Origin: Hymenobacter negativus
Lineage (GTDB): Bacteria; Bacteroidota; Bacteroidia; Cytophagales; Hymenobacteraceae
Direction: 5' to 3'
Assembly (NCBI RefSeq): GCF_016056375.1
Contig: NZ_JAEDAE010000012.1
Location: 62,001 to 126,000 of the forward strand
DNA: 64,000 bases
Part shown: one piece after another, positions 1 through 8,498 of the stretch
How positions within the stretch are numbered: the stretch's first letter is position 1
How the letters are laid out: every line of letters begins with the position of its first letter
Program-made: the position numbers and the translations under genes
Notes under the pieces: generated by a model
Seen by the model: only the letters and a program-made list of their open reading frames with translations
What the model was told of the DNA's origin: nothing
Databases searched by the model: none

Positions 1-1765
1 GCATACCCTGCGACAGCAGCGCCAAATCAAAGGCTTGCTTGGCGAGTGTGTCGCCGCCGTCGGCCAGCACTTTGCTCACCAACGGGTGGTTGGCGTTCAC
101 GGTCACATCGTATGACTCCGGGAAGGCGCCGAACATCTGCATGCCGCCCCCGCCGCCAGTGCGCTGCATGTCCTTCATGCGGCGCATGAACTCGTTTTGT
201 GTGATGACCACCGGGGCATCCTGCGGGCTTAGGGCGGCCACTTTCACGTGCATGGCCGGGTTGGCGATGGCCGTGGTGAAGGTTTCTTCCAGCTTCTTCT
301 GGTCGTCCTCGCTCAGCACACTTTCGGTGGCGTCGTCCTTCTCGATGAGTTTGCTCAGTGTATCGGCGTCCACGCGCTTGAAGCTGGTTTTTTCCAGCTT
401 CTGCTCCAGCTGGCCCACGAAGTGCGGGTCGAGCACCTGGTCGAAGTTCAGCACGTCGTAGCCGCGCTCCTGAGCAGCCGCCACGAAGCTGTGCTGGTGT
501 TCGGCGTCGTTGGTGTAGAGCACCACGGTGTTGCCGTTTTTGTCCTGCTGGTTGGCCTGGATGTGCTCGGTGTACTCGTTGATAGTGAACAGCTTTCCAT
601 CCACGTTTTTCAGCAGCACGAAGTCTTTGCCCTTGTCGTAGAACTTCTCGTCGCTCAGCATGCCGTACTTCACGAACAAGCCGATATCGCCCCACTTCTC
701 CTCGTAGCCGGCGCGGTCCTGCTTGAACAGGCTGCTCAGCTTGTCGGCCACCTTTTTAGTGATGTAGGTGTTGATTTTGCGCACCGCCGCGTCGGCCTGC
801 AGGAAGCTGCGGCTCACGTTCAGCGGGATATCGGGCGAGTCGATGACGCCGTGCAGCAGCATCAGGAACTCGGGCACCACGTCCTTCACCTCATCAGTGA
901 TGAACACCTGGCGCGAGTAGAGCTGAATCTTGTTGCGCGAGAACTGCAGCTCGTCCTTCACCTTCGGGAAGTAGAGAATACCCGTGAGATTGAACGGGTA
1001 GTCCACATTCAGGTGAATCCAGAACAGGGGCTCATCCATGCTCATGGGATACAGCTCCTGGTAGAATTTCTTATAGTCCTCGTCGGTCAGCTCGCTCGGC
1101 TGCTTGGTCCAGATGGGGTTGGTATCGTTGATAACCTGGCCCTCGAATTCAATCGGAATGGGCAGGAACTTGCAATACTTGGTGAGAATGCCGCGCAACC
1201 GGGCTTCCTCCAGAAACTCGTCCGAATCATCGGCCACGTGCAGCACCACATCGGTGCCGCGCTCGGCTTTCTCAGTGGTTTCCAGGGTGAAGGAAGTGCT
1301 GCCGTCGCAGGTCCAGTGGGCGGCTTCGGTGCCTTCCTTGTAGCTCTGCGAGAAGATTTCAACCTCGCTGGCCACCATGAAAGCCGAGTAGAAACCCAGG
1401 CCGAACTGCCCGATAATCTGGTCTTTAGTAGCAGCGTCTTTCTCCTTGTACTGCTCCACAAACTCGGTGGCGCCGCTGAAGGCAATCTGGTTGATATACT
1501 TCTTGATTTCCTCGCCGGTCATGCCCAGGCCGTGGTCCGAAATCGTGATTTTACGGGCTTCCTTGTCCACGGTCACGCGCACTTTCAGCTCGCCCAGCTC
1601 GCCTTTGTACTCGCCCAGCTGGGCCAGGCTTTTCAGCTTTTGGGTGGCATCGACGGCATTGCTGACCAGTTCCCGCAGGAAAATCTCGTGGTCGGAATAC
1701 AAGAACTTCTTGATAATCGGGAAGATGTTCTCGGTGTGGATGGAGATGGAGCCGGTTTCTTGCAT
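1..1765 (-). CDS. htpG: Molecular chaperone HtpG (Hsp90), C-terminal end cut by window edge
   Basis: ATP-dependent Hsp90 chaperone of the cytosol. The frame reads on the minus strand from an ATG at 1765 to the window edge without a stop, about 588 codons, so only the extreme C-terminus is missing. The GHKL ATPase fold is visible: RELVSNAVDA near residues 31-40 (ATP-binding Glu/Asn), DHGLGM around 77-82 and GQFGLGFYSAFM around 119-130. The middle domain has LNVSRSFLQ, and the C-terminal region follows with the TVNANHPLV segment typical of HtpG. The 126-bp gap to the next gene upstream should hold its promoter; no clear heat-shock element was recognised there. A long open frame on the opposite strand is only a shadow of this gene. 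Confidence 0.97.
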   Translation of the reverse strand, partial: MQETGSISIHTENIFPIIKKFLYSDHEIFLRELVSNAVDATQKLKSLAQLGEYKGELGELKVRVTVDKEARKITISDHGLGMTGEEIKKYINQIAFSGATEFVEQYKEKDAATKDQIIGQFGLGFYSAFMVASEVEIFSQSYKEGTEAAHWTCDGSTSFTLETTEKAERGTDVVLHVADDSDEFLEEARLRGILTKYCKFLPIPIEFEGQVINDTNPIWTKQPSELTDEDYKKFYQELYPMSMDEPLFWIHLNVDYPFNLTGILYFPKVKDELQFSRNKIQLYSRQVFITDEVKDVVPEFLMLLHGVIDSPDIPLNVSRSFLQADAAVRKINTYITKKVADKLSSLFKQDRAGYEEKWGDIGLFVKYGMLSDEKFYDKGKDFVLLKNVDGKLFTINEYTEHIQANQQDKNGNTVVLYTNDAEHQHSFVAAAQERGYDVLNFDQVLDPHFVGQLEQKLEKTSFKRVDADTLSKLIEKDDATESVLSEDDQKKLEETFTTAIANPAMHVKVAALSPQDAPVVITQNEFMRRMKDMQRTGGGGGMQMFGAFPESYDVTVNANHPLVSKVLADGGDTLAKQAFDLALLSQGM

Positions 1766-1891
1766 GATATAGGTTGGAAACGGTTGAAGACAGACGTAAT
1801 GGCCGAGCGCAGAAGCACCGGCCACGGTTGTCGTGGCTTTCAAAGGACGTTCCAAGGGGTAATCGGCTGTCAGATTGACAGCGGCGGCGGA

Positions 1892-2398
1892 TTACAGCCG
1901 TTCGGGCTGGTGCCGGGGCGGCACCCCGAGGCTGCTGGCGGCCACCGGGCCGGCACCGTACACAGCATCCCATTCGGCCTGTAGCTCGGGCAGGCGGGCC
2001 GAATAGTCGGCCAGCCACTTCAGGCCGGGCTCGGGCTGGGGAAAATACTGAATATCAAACTTGATGATGCTCCGAAACATGGCCAGCAGCGAGTCGATGG
2101 CCAGCTGGTTGTGCACGCGGTGGCGGTGGTTGACGAGCACCACGCGCTCCAGCGGCAGCTTCACGATGCCCGGCATCCAGCTTACGCCCAGCCACACCTG
2201 GTCGTAGACCGAGATGTCGGGGAAGGTGTTCATGTTGAGCAGCAGGTGGCGTACGCCCAACTCCCGGTCCAGGGTCAGGAGCTGCTCGGCGCTTTGGCGC
2301 AGGGTACGGGTGTCGGCTCCTGAAGCCCATTCAATACGCAACAGGCTCAGCTGTTCGTCGTATTGCAAAGAAAAGTCAGGAATATTGCTAATTATCAC
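1892..2398 (-). CDS. STAS/SpoIIAA-like hypothetical protein
   Basis: 168-residue cytosolic protein without signal peptide or membrane segment. The start is GTG at 2398; the next Met (LLLNMNTF) is too far inside. The alternation of short strands and helices (FSLQYDEQLSLLRIEWAS, then RHLLLNMNTFPDIS, then LPLERVVLVNH) resembles the STAS-like proteins common in Hymenobacter, which usually have no known partner. The last 20 or so residues (AASSLGVPPRHQPERL) are low-complexity. It lies upstream of htpG in the same direction with a 126-bp gap, so co-transcription is possible but not shown. Function unknown; the STAS assignment is by overall pattern and is tentative. Confidence 0.72.
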   Translation of the reverse strand: MIISNIPDFSLQYDEQLSLLRIEWASGADTRTLRQSAEQLLTLDRELGVRHLLLNMNTFPDISVYDQVWLGVSWMPGIVKLPLERVVLVNHRHRVHNQLAIDSLLAMFRSIIKFDIQYFPQPEPGLKWLADYSARLPELQAEWDAVYGAGPVAASSLGVPPRHQPERL

Positions 2399-2539
2399 AG
2401 AAAAAGGCGCTAAAAGGCCGCTCGGGCAGCAAGTTACGGCATCATTACGAGAAATGTAGCGCAGTGGATTTGTGGACCATTATGGCGCGTGAAATTTATT
2501 TACTGAGCAACTTTCATCCTTTACATCCATCTTTGTATT

Positions 2540-2890
2540 GTGCAAGCCATCCGTTCCCATTTAGCCCTGCTGTTGCTGCTCTGCCTCGTGCGGACGCTGC
2601 TGCCTGAGGCATGGATTCTGGCCCTGCACCCCCACGCCCACACCACCGAGGAGCCAGCCCAGGCCCCGGCTTTCCGCCACAAAGGCAAGGCCCTCGTCAG
2701 TGCCAAGCACCAGCACTGCGACGTAGAGCAGTTTTATGATGTGGCGTTTCAGGCGGCCGGCCCGGTGGGCGTGCCCCAGCCCCGCGTGGCTGTGCGCTAC
2801 GCCGCTGCGCCCGCCCTGCCGCCCGTGCGGCCGGCGGCAGGCGAGGTGCTGTTTGCGCGGTCGTTGCGCGGCCCGCCCGCCCGCGCCTAA
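2540..2890 (+). CDS. Small exported His-rich protein upstream of TonB receptor
   Basis: 116-residue protein starting at GTG 2540; no in-frame ATG is available. An N-terminal hydrophobic stretch (SHLALLLLLCLVRTLLP) looks like a signal peptide or anchor. It is followed by clustered metal-type ligands: His30, His32, His34, then His57, His59 and Cys60 in a KHQHC motif. The rest is Pro/Ala-rich. Small His-rich proteins of this shape often precede TonB receptors for zinc or copper in Bacteroidota, and the receptor gene begins 96 bp downstream. A role in metal sensing or binding in the periplasm is inferred, not shown. Low complexity and high GC make the exact start uncertain. Confidence 0.6.
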   Translation: MQAIRSHLALLLLLCLVRTLLPEAWILALHPHAHTTEEPAQAPAFRHKGKALVSAKHQHCDVEQFYDVAFQAAGPVGVPQPRVAVRYAAAPALPPVRPAAGEVLFARSLRGPPARA

Positions 2891-2986
2891 CCTCCGGCGC
2901 ATCCCTTTTTTCTTACTGGTGTTACCCTGCTTCGCCCGCAGCTGCGCTTTTGCGCGGTTGGCGGGCCGGGCTGCTTTGGCTTTTTT

Positions 2987-5443
2987 ATGTCATTCCTCAT
3001 TCCCCGTTTTTCTTTATTGATGGGCCTGGCGATAGTGCCCACGGCTCTTTTTGCTCAGAATGTCCCGCCCGTTGCGCCGCGTGTCCGCACGGCGGCACCC
3101 CTTACCGGCCGCATTACCGACGCGGCTACCGGCGAGGGCCTGCCCGGGGCCAACATTATTTTCGACGACCTGAAGCAGGGCACGGCCGCTGGGCCGGATG
3201 GCTCGTTCAGCTTCAGCAGCCTGCCGCGGGGGCGCTTCACGGTGCAAGTGCGTTCGCTGGGCTACAACACCGTGACGCAGACCGTGGACACGGGCAGCGG
3301 CCAGCCGCTTGATTTCAAGCTGACGGCGGCGGCCACCGAGATTGGGCAAGTGGTGGTGACAGGCGTGAGCCAGGCCACGCAACTGCGGCGCTCGCCCATC
3401 CCGACCTCGGTGGTGGACCGCACGCGGCTGAACCAAACGGCCGGCTCGAACCTGGTGGACGCCATTGCGCACACGCCGGGCGTGGCCCAGATTACGACCG
3501 GCGCGGCCATCAGCAAGCCCGTGGTGCGCGGGCTGGGCTACAACCGCGTCATCACCCTGAACAACGGCGCCCGGCAGGAAGGCCAGCAGTGGGGCGACGA
3601 GCACGGCATTGAGATTGACGAGTTTAGCGTGGACCGGGCCGAAATTATTAAGGGGCCGGGCTCGCTATTGTACGGGTCCGATGCCATGGCCGGCGTCATC
3701 AATTTTGTGGCGCCCGACCCTATTGCCGAAGGCCATATCACGGGCACGGCCACGGCCAACTATCAGACCAACAATCATCTGCAGGCCTACTCTTTCCAGA
3801 ACGCGGGCAACCTGAACGGCTTCAACTGGCTGGCGCGGGGCACCCGCAAGGTGGCCGGCGACTACCAGAACCGCTACGATGGCCGGGTGTACAATTCGGG
3901 CTTCAATGAGTGGGACGCCAACGGCTACGTGGGCGTGAACAAAAGATGGGGCTACTCGCATCTGACGTTCAGCAGCTTCAACCAGCGGCTGGGGCTGACG
4001 GAAGGCGCCCGCGACCCGCAAACCGGGCGCTTCCTGAAAGACGTGCCCAGCGGCGACTCGACCCTGAGCGTGCCCGTGACCGACGGCGACCTGCGCGGCT
4101 ACGGCCTGGCCGTGCCGCAGCAACAGATTAACCACCTGCGCCTGGGCACCGACAACAGCTTCATTCTGGGCTCGAACGGCGGGCGCATTGGTCTGCAGGT
4201 GAGCTACCAGCAGAACCTACGCCGCGAATACGGCAACGTGCTCGACCCCAGTGAAACCTCCCTGTACTTCCAGCTGCGCACCGTGGATTACTCGCTGCGC
4301 TACTTCCTGCCCGAAAAAAATGGCTGGAACCTGACCGTGGGCACCAGCGGCCTGCACCAGCAAAACCAGAACCTTGGCCAGGAATTCCTGATTCCGGCCT
4401 ACCGCGTGAACGAGGGCGGCGTGTTCGGGGTGGCCAAGAAAACCCTGGGCGCGCTCGACATCAGCGGCGGGCTGCGGTACGATGTGCGCCAGATTTCGGC
4501 CGATAAGCTGCTGCTTGACAGTAATGAGCGGCCCAGCAACGCCCCCACGGCCGAGACTAAGTTCCCTGGCTTCCGGAGCACCTTCCGCAACTACAGCGGC
4601 AGCTTGGGGGCGGCGTATAATCTGAATGAGAAGCTGACGGTGAAGGCCAACCTTTCGCGCGGCTTCCGGGCCCCCAATATTGCCGAGCTGGGTTCGAATG
4701 GCAAGCACGAGGGCACCATTCGCTACGAAATCGGCAACGACAACCTGGCCCCCGAAACCAGCCTGCAGGTGGATGCCGGCGTGAGCTACGTCACGGACCA
4801 CGTTCGGCTCAGCGTCGATGCGTTCGAGAACAGTATCAGCAATTACATTTTTACGCGCCGCCTGCTCACGGCCAGCGGGGGCGACTCGCTGCGCGACGAC
4901 ACCCGCGCCTATAAGTACGACCAGGGCCAGGCCCGGCTGATGGGCGGCGAGGTCAGCCTCGACTTTCACCCCCACCCGCTCGACTGGCTGCACTTCGAAA
5001 ACTCGTTTTCGATGGTGCGCGCCGAGCAGCTGAACGTGGAACAGGCCGAAAAGTACCTACCCTTCATCCCCGGCGACCGGCTGCAATCGGAGCTGCGAGC
5101 CAATTTCCGCCGCCAAGGCAAGCGCATCACCAACCCTTACGCCCGTGTGCAGCTGGAACACAACTTCGCCCAGAACCGCTACTTCTCGGCCTTCGACACC
5201 GAGACGGCCACGCCCGGCTACACGCTCATCAACGCTGGCATTGGCACCGATTTGGCCGATGCTAAGGGCCGGACGCTGTTTTCGCTCTTCATCACCGCCA
5301 ACAACCTGTTCGACGTGGGCTACCAAAGCCACCTGAGCCGCCTGAAATATGCCGACTTCAACGCCTCGAACGGCCGTTATGGCGTGTTCAACCAAGGGCG
5401 GAACGTGAGCGTGCGGCTGGTGGTGCCGCTGGCGTTTAAGTAG
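2987..5443 (+). CDS. TonB-dependent receptor, probable metal (zinc/copper) uptake
   Basis: Outer-membrane gated channel of 818 residues. The signal peptide is at residues 1-24 (MSFLIPRFSLLMGLAIVPTA, cleavage near FAQ). A carboxypeptidase-regulatory-like domain follows (about 38-118, GRITDAATGEGLPGANI). Then comes the plug (about 130-245) with SLLYGSDAMAGVINFV, and a 22-strand-type barrel ending in the aromatic/aliphatic terminus VSVRLVVPLAFK. The plug motif EGQQWGDEHGIEIDEF is typical of Bacteroidota receptors annotated as heavy-metal or ZnuD/BtuB-like. The His-rich protein just upstream supports a metal substrate, but the substrate is inferred. A strong terminator follows at 5521. Confidence 0.9.
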   Translation: MSFLIPRFSLLMGLAIVPTALFAQNVPPVAPRVRTAAPLTGRITDAATGEGLPGANIIFDDLKQGTAAGPDGSFSFSSLPRGRFTVQVRSLGYNTVTQTVDTGSGQPLDFKLTAAATEIGQVVVTGVSQATQLRRSPIPTSVVDRTRLNQTAGSNLVDAIAHTPGVAQITTGAAISKPVVRGLGYNRVITLNNGARQEGQQWGDEHGIEIDEFSVDRAEIIKGPGSLLYGSDAMAGVINFVAPDPIAEGHITGTATANYQTNNHLQAYSFQNAGNLNGFNWLARGTRKVAGDYQNRYDGRVYNSGFNEWDANGYVGVNKRWGYSHLTFSSFNQRLGLTEGARDPQTGRFLKDVPSGDSTLSVPVTDGDLRGYGLAVPQQQINHLRLGTDNSFILGSNGGRIGLQVSYQQNLRREYGNVLDPSETSLYFQLRTVDYSLRYFLPEKNGWNLTVGTSGLHQQNQNLGQEFLIPAYRVNEGGVFGVAKKTLGALDISGGLRYDVRQISADKLLLDSNERPSNAPTAETKFPGFRSTFRNYSGSLGAAYNLNEKLTVKANLSRGFRAPNIAELGSNGKHEGTIRYEIGNDNLAPETSLQVDAGVSYVTDHVRLSVDAFENSISNYIFTRRLLTASGGDSLRDDTRAYKYDQGQARLMGGEVSLDFHPHPLDWLHFENSFSMVRAEQLNVEQAEKYLPFIPGDRLQSELRANFRRQGKRITNPYARVQLEHNFAQNRYFSAFDTETATPGYTLINAGIGTDLADAKGRTLFSLFITANNLFDVGYQSHLSRLKYADFNASNGRYGVFNQGRNVSVRLVVPLAFK

Positions 5444-5520
5444 CCGGGCGCGGCTTTTGCTGCCTAGGCAGAACCGCACTAATACAACCCGCCGGCTACT
5501 CAAGGCCCGGCTTTTCGCAA

Positions 5521-5562
5521 CGGTCGGCGGCTTCCATCCGGAAGGCGCCGACCGTATTTTTT
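5521..5562 (+). terminator. Rho-independent terminator after the TonB receptor
   Basis: A GC-rich inverted repeat (CGGTCGGCG ... CGCCGACCG, with an inner GCTTCC/GGAAG pairing) is followed by a run of T at 5556-5562. It separates the receptor gene from the flavoprotein gene that starts at 5625. Confidence 0.85.
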
Positions 5563-5624
5563 TATCCCGATATAAAACTGTTTCTTTCGGTAAATTTCAT
5601 AAATCCCGCCCTTTTCAAACTTAT

Positions 5625-7328
5625 ATGTCCGAACTCTTTACGAACCTTCCCAAAGCCCGTACCTCGCTGCTGCGCTCGCTGCAGAAAGCCTTTCAGCTGG
5701 CCGTGGCGGCCAACGAACCCGGCGCGCCCTCGGCCGAGGAGCTGGCAGAGCTGGCCACCGGCCAGACCCGGCGCGACTTCCTGGCCACCACCACCAAGCT
5801 GGGCGTGCTGGTGGGAGCCGGTGGCCTGCTGGCCGCCTGCGAAAAGGTGGCCATCGAGCCCGGCATGCCCGGCACCACCGGCTTTGCCGATGCCAAGGGC
5901 ACGGGGCCGCGCATTGCCATTGTGGGCGCGGGCATGGCCGGCCTCAACTGCGCTTACCAGCTGAAAAAAGCCGGCGTCCGGGCTGATATCTACGAAGCCA
6001 GCAACCGCGTGGGCGGCCGCATTTTCACGGCGTCCGGCCTGATGGGTTCGGGCGTGACCACGGAGCTGGGCGGCGAGTTCATCGACTCGGGCCACGCCGA
6101 TATGCTGGGGCTGGTACAGGAATTCGGCCTGCCGCTCTACGACGTGGAATCGCCCAGCGAAACGGTGCTCACCAAGGATGCCTACTTTTTTGGGGGCCAG
6201 CACCATAGCGTGGCCCAGGTCATTCAGGCTTTCCAGCCCTACGCCAACCAAATTCAGGCCGACGGCCGCTCGCTGCCGAACAACAACATCACCTACGACC
6301 ACCTGAGCGCCAGCGCCGCCCGCTTCGACCAGCTCTCGATTTCGGCGTATTTCGATTCCATCGGAATGACGGGCTGGATTCGGACGCTGCTGGAAGAGGC
6401 GTACGTGACCGAGTTCGGCCGCGAGGCCAACGACCAGACGTCCATCAACTTCCTGTGGATGTTTCAGGCCGATGCGAGCAAGGGCACGTTCGACATTTTC
6501 GGCATCAGCGACGAGCGGTACAAAATAAAGGGCGGCAACCAGCAGCTGGTCGATGCCGTGGCGGCGCAGCTGCCCGGGCAAATCACGCTCCAGCGCAAAT
6601 TGGTGGCCTTGAGCCAGAGCGGTGCTGCGTATCAGCTCACCTTCGAGCTGCCCGACCGCACCCGCACCGTGGTCACGGCCGATTACGTGGCCCTGACCAT
6701 TCCCTTCACCATTCTGCGGACTGTGGCCCTCAACCTGCCGCTGCCCGCCTGGAAAACCAACGCTATCCAAAACCTGGGCTACGGCACCAACGCCAAGCTT
6801 TTCCTGGGCTTCAACGGCCGGCCCTGGCGTACCAATGGCTACACCGGCTATTTCTTCTCGGATACCGTGACCCAGGGCGGCTGGGACGGCTCGCAAATGC
6901 AGCCCGGCAACGTGGGCACCTTCACGGTGTTTGTGGGCGGGCAGGTTGGCGTCGACATGGGCACGGGCACGCCGCAATCGCAGGCCGGCCAGCACCTCGC
7001 CGTGCTCGATGCCGCCTGGCCCGGCACCCGCACCGCCTTCAACGGCAACGTGCAGCGCTTCCACTGGCCCACGCACCCGCACACGCTGGCTAGCTACGCC
7101 TGCTACCGGGTGGGCCAGTACAGCACCATTGCCGGGGCCGAAGGCAAGCCGGTGGGCAATCTGTTTTTTGCCGGCGAGCACTGCAGCGCCTGGTACCAGG
7201 GCTACATGAACGGCGCCGCCGAAACCGGCCGCCTGGCCGCCAGCGGCATTCAGGCGGCCTTGCGAAGCGGCACCACTGCCCTGGTGCACCGCTTTATGCG
7301 CCGCCGCGAGCAGGTGTTGGCGGTTTAA
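5625..7328 (+). CDS. Tat-exported flavin monoamine oxidase family protein
   Basis: FAD-dependent amine oxidase-like protein, 567 residues from the ATG at 5625. An open frame extends upstream to 5457 but runs through the terminator, so it was not used. After a 45-residue leader there is a twin-arginine signal (TRRDFL, Arg49-Arg50) and a hydrophobic core ending in a lipobox-like LAAC (Cys72). This points to Tat export and possibly lipidation. The FAD Rossmann motif is IAIVGAGMAGLNCAYQL near 97-113, with Glu at the end of the second strand (IYEASNRVGGRIF). The C-terminal FAD-binding signature is LFFAGEHCSAWYQGYMNGA. The substrate is unknown; amino acids or amines are usual for the family. Confidence 0.88.
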   Translation: MSELFTNLPKARTSLLRSLQKAFQLAVAANEPGAPSAEELAELATGQTRRDFLATTTKLGVLVGAGGLLAACEKVAIEPGMPGTTGFADAKGTGPRIAIVGAGMAGLNCAYQLKKAGVRADIYEASNRVGGRIFTASGLMGSGVTTELGGEFIDSGHADMLGLVQEFGLPLYDVESPSETVLTKDAYFFGGQHHSVAQVIQAFQPYANQIQADGRSLPNNNITYDHLSASAARFDQLSISAYFDSIGMTGWIRTLLEEAYVTEFGREANDQTSINFLWMFQADASKGTFDIFGISDERYKIKGGNQQLVDAVAAQLPGQITLQRKLVALSQSGAAYQLTFELPDRTRTVVTADYVALTIPFTILRTVALNLPLPAWKTNAIQNLGYGTNAKLFLGFNGRPWRTNGYTGYFFSDTVTQGGWDGSQMQPGNVGTFTVFVGGQVGVDMGTGTPQSQAGQHLAVLDAAWPGTRTAFNGNVQRFHWPTHPHTLASYACYRVGQYSTIAGAEGKPVGNLFFAGEHCSAWYQGYMNGAAETGRLAASGIQAALRSGTTALVHRFMRRREQVLAV

Positions 7329-7355
7329 TATTGGTTGCCCCTTTTGCGCTTAATT

Positions 7356-7390
7356 GCCCGCATCCCCGCCTGGGGGGCGGGCTTTTTTTT
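7356..7390 (+). terminator. Rho-independent terminator after flavoprotein gene
   Basis: Stem GCCCGC...GCGGGC with an inner CCCC/GGGG pairing, followed by eight T at 7383-7390. It lies 28 bp after the flavoprotein stop codon and before the sigma factor gene. Confidence 0.85.
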
Positions 7391-7434
7391 CGGGCGATGG
7401 GTGATAGTTGGGCCGGAAATGGATTAATTAGTAC

Positions 7435-8043
7435 ATGCCTGCTCTTATGACTGCTTTCCACTCACTTTCCATGCCCGCGCCGGCCGCCACCGCGCTGCGC
7501 GATGCCCTACTCGCCGACCGCGAGCAGGCCCTGACGCGGCTCTACCGCCGGGCTTTTCCGCTGGTGCGGCGTTACATGGGCGGCCACGGCGGCACGGACC
7601 AAGATGCGCAGGACGTGTTTCAGGATGCGTTGGTGGTTCTTTATGAGCAGGCCGTGGGCGGCACGCTGGTGCTCACTGCCTCGGCCAGTACCTACCTGGT
7701 GGGCATTGCTCGCAACCTGTGGCACCACGAGCAGCGCCGCCGCGCCCGCCTGCCGCACGAGGCCCTGCCCGACGACGCGGACCCGCTGGCCGCCTTAGCC
7801 GCCGAAGAATCCGACGATGCTATCGAGCCGACTTTTGCCGTGCTGGACTACGTGGCGCGCCTGGGCGAGAAGTGCCGGAACGTGCTGCTGGCCTTCTATT
7901 ATTTCCAGCAGCCCCTCACCCAGATTGCCGAGGCCAATGGCTACCGCTCGGTGCGCTCGGCTACGGTGCAGAAGTTCAAGTGCCTGGAGCGGCTGCGGAA
8001 TTCGGTGCGGGCCGCTTTTCATTCCGAAGTCCTTTACCGCTAA
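7435..8043 (+). CDS. ECF-type RNA polymerase sigma factor
   Basis: Sigma-70 family factor of 202 residues. Region 2 is visible as TDQDAQDVFQDALVVLYEQ and the core-binding/-10 segment ASTYLVGIARNLWHHEQRRR. Region 4 follows as CRNVLLAFYYFQQPLTQIAEANGY with the HTH and a basic tail (VQKFKCLERLRNSVR). An acidic linker (DDADPLAALAAEESDD) separates the regions. In-frame Met codons at residues 5 and 13 are alternative starts. The next gene begins 3 bp after the stop, so the two are very likely one operon; that small protein may be its partner. No classical anti-sigma gene with a transmembrane segment is adjacent. Confidence 0.92.
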   Translation: MPALMTAFHSLSMPAPAATALRDALLADREQALTRLYRRAFPLVRRYMGGHGGTDQDAQDVFQDALVVLYEQAVGGTLVLTASASTYLVGIARNLWHHEQRRRARLPHEALPDDADPLAALAAEESDDAIEPTFAVLDYVARLGEKCRNVLLAFYYFQQPLTQIAEANGYRSVRSATVQKFKCLERLRNSVRAAFHSEVLYR

Positions 8044-8046
8044 GCC

Positions 8047-8301
8047 ATGCGTCCCGAACTCGAACGCCTGCAGCTGATTGAGCAGCAAATCCTCAACACC
8101 CCCGCCGCCCTCTCGGCCGAGGACTGGACCGTGCGGCTATTAGTCGACGGCGAACTGGCCGCCGATGCGGAAACGCAGCAGCAGCTCTACCACGGCCTGC
8201 GCCTGGCCGGCCGCCAGCAGCTGCGGCAGGAGCTGCGCCAGATTCATGCGCAACTGTACGGCGGCTGGCGCGCCTGGCTCCGCCGCATCTGGCCCATGTA
8301 G
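8047..8301 (+). CDS. Small sigma-factor-linked protein
   Basis: 84-residue soluble, mostly helical protein rich in Gln, Leu and Arg (LIEQQILNTP, then LYHGLRLAGRQQLRQELRQI). It starts 3 bp after the ECF sigma gene and is probably co-transcribed. No transmembrane segment or zinc-type HxxxCxxC anti-sigma motif is present, although the LVDGELAADAETQQQL segment resembles the start of anti-sigma domains in other Bacteroidota. A regulatory role is inferred from position only. The stop codon TAG is formed by the GTAG foot of the palindromic element at 8298-8415, so the natural end of the gene may have been changed by that element. Confidence 0.7.
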   Translation: MRPELERLQLIEQQILNTPAALSAEDWTVRLLVDGELAADAETQQQLYHGLRLAGRQQLRQELRQIHAQLYGGWRAWLRRIWPM

Positions 8302-8415
8302 AGACGCGACACTTCGCGTCTCGGCGTTGAACGGCCGGAACCGCGCCGAACCACGCATTCACAACAACATTAGCAAACGTAGCTAACGACCAGACGCAAA
8401 ATATTGCGTCTCTAC
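8298..8415. repeat. REP/BIME-like paired hairpin element with GTAG/CTAC ends
   Basis: The element begins GTAG, then a hairpin GAGACGCGA-CACT-TCGCGTCTC (8301-8322). About 70 bp later there is an inverted partner hairpin AGACGCAA-AATA-TTGCGTCT (8392-8411), closed by CTAC. The terminal GTAGAGACGC/GCGTCTCTAC form an inverted repeat. The layout matches REP pairs (BIMEs), which carry a GTAG tetranucleotide at the foot of each hairpin. It abuts the end of the sigma-linked gene and supplies its stop codon. Confidence 0.75.
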
Positions 8416-8498
8416 CTCCACCTCTTCACTGCGGGCCACCTTACCCTTGCTTTTCAGCCGGGCGGGCACCGCCATGCCTTTCCCTCCCCAACATTCAC

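Noticed and set aside
248..1984. Long plus-strand open frame opposite htpG
   Set aside because: Antisense shadow of a clear HtpG frame; it is His/Val/Leu-rich with no family features. High GC content keeps the opposite strand open.
5562..7289. 575-residue minus-strand frame opposite the amine-oxidase-like gene
   Set aside because: Shadow frame of a gene with clear FAD motifs and a Tat signal.
7435..8301. Sigma/anti-sigma pair
   Set aside because: The 84-residue partner has no membrane helix and no zinc anti-sigma motif; only linkage supports such a role, so it was not called an anti-sigma factor.
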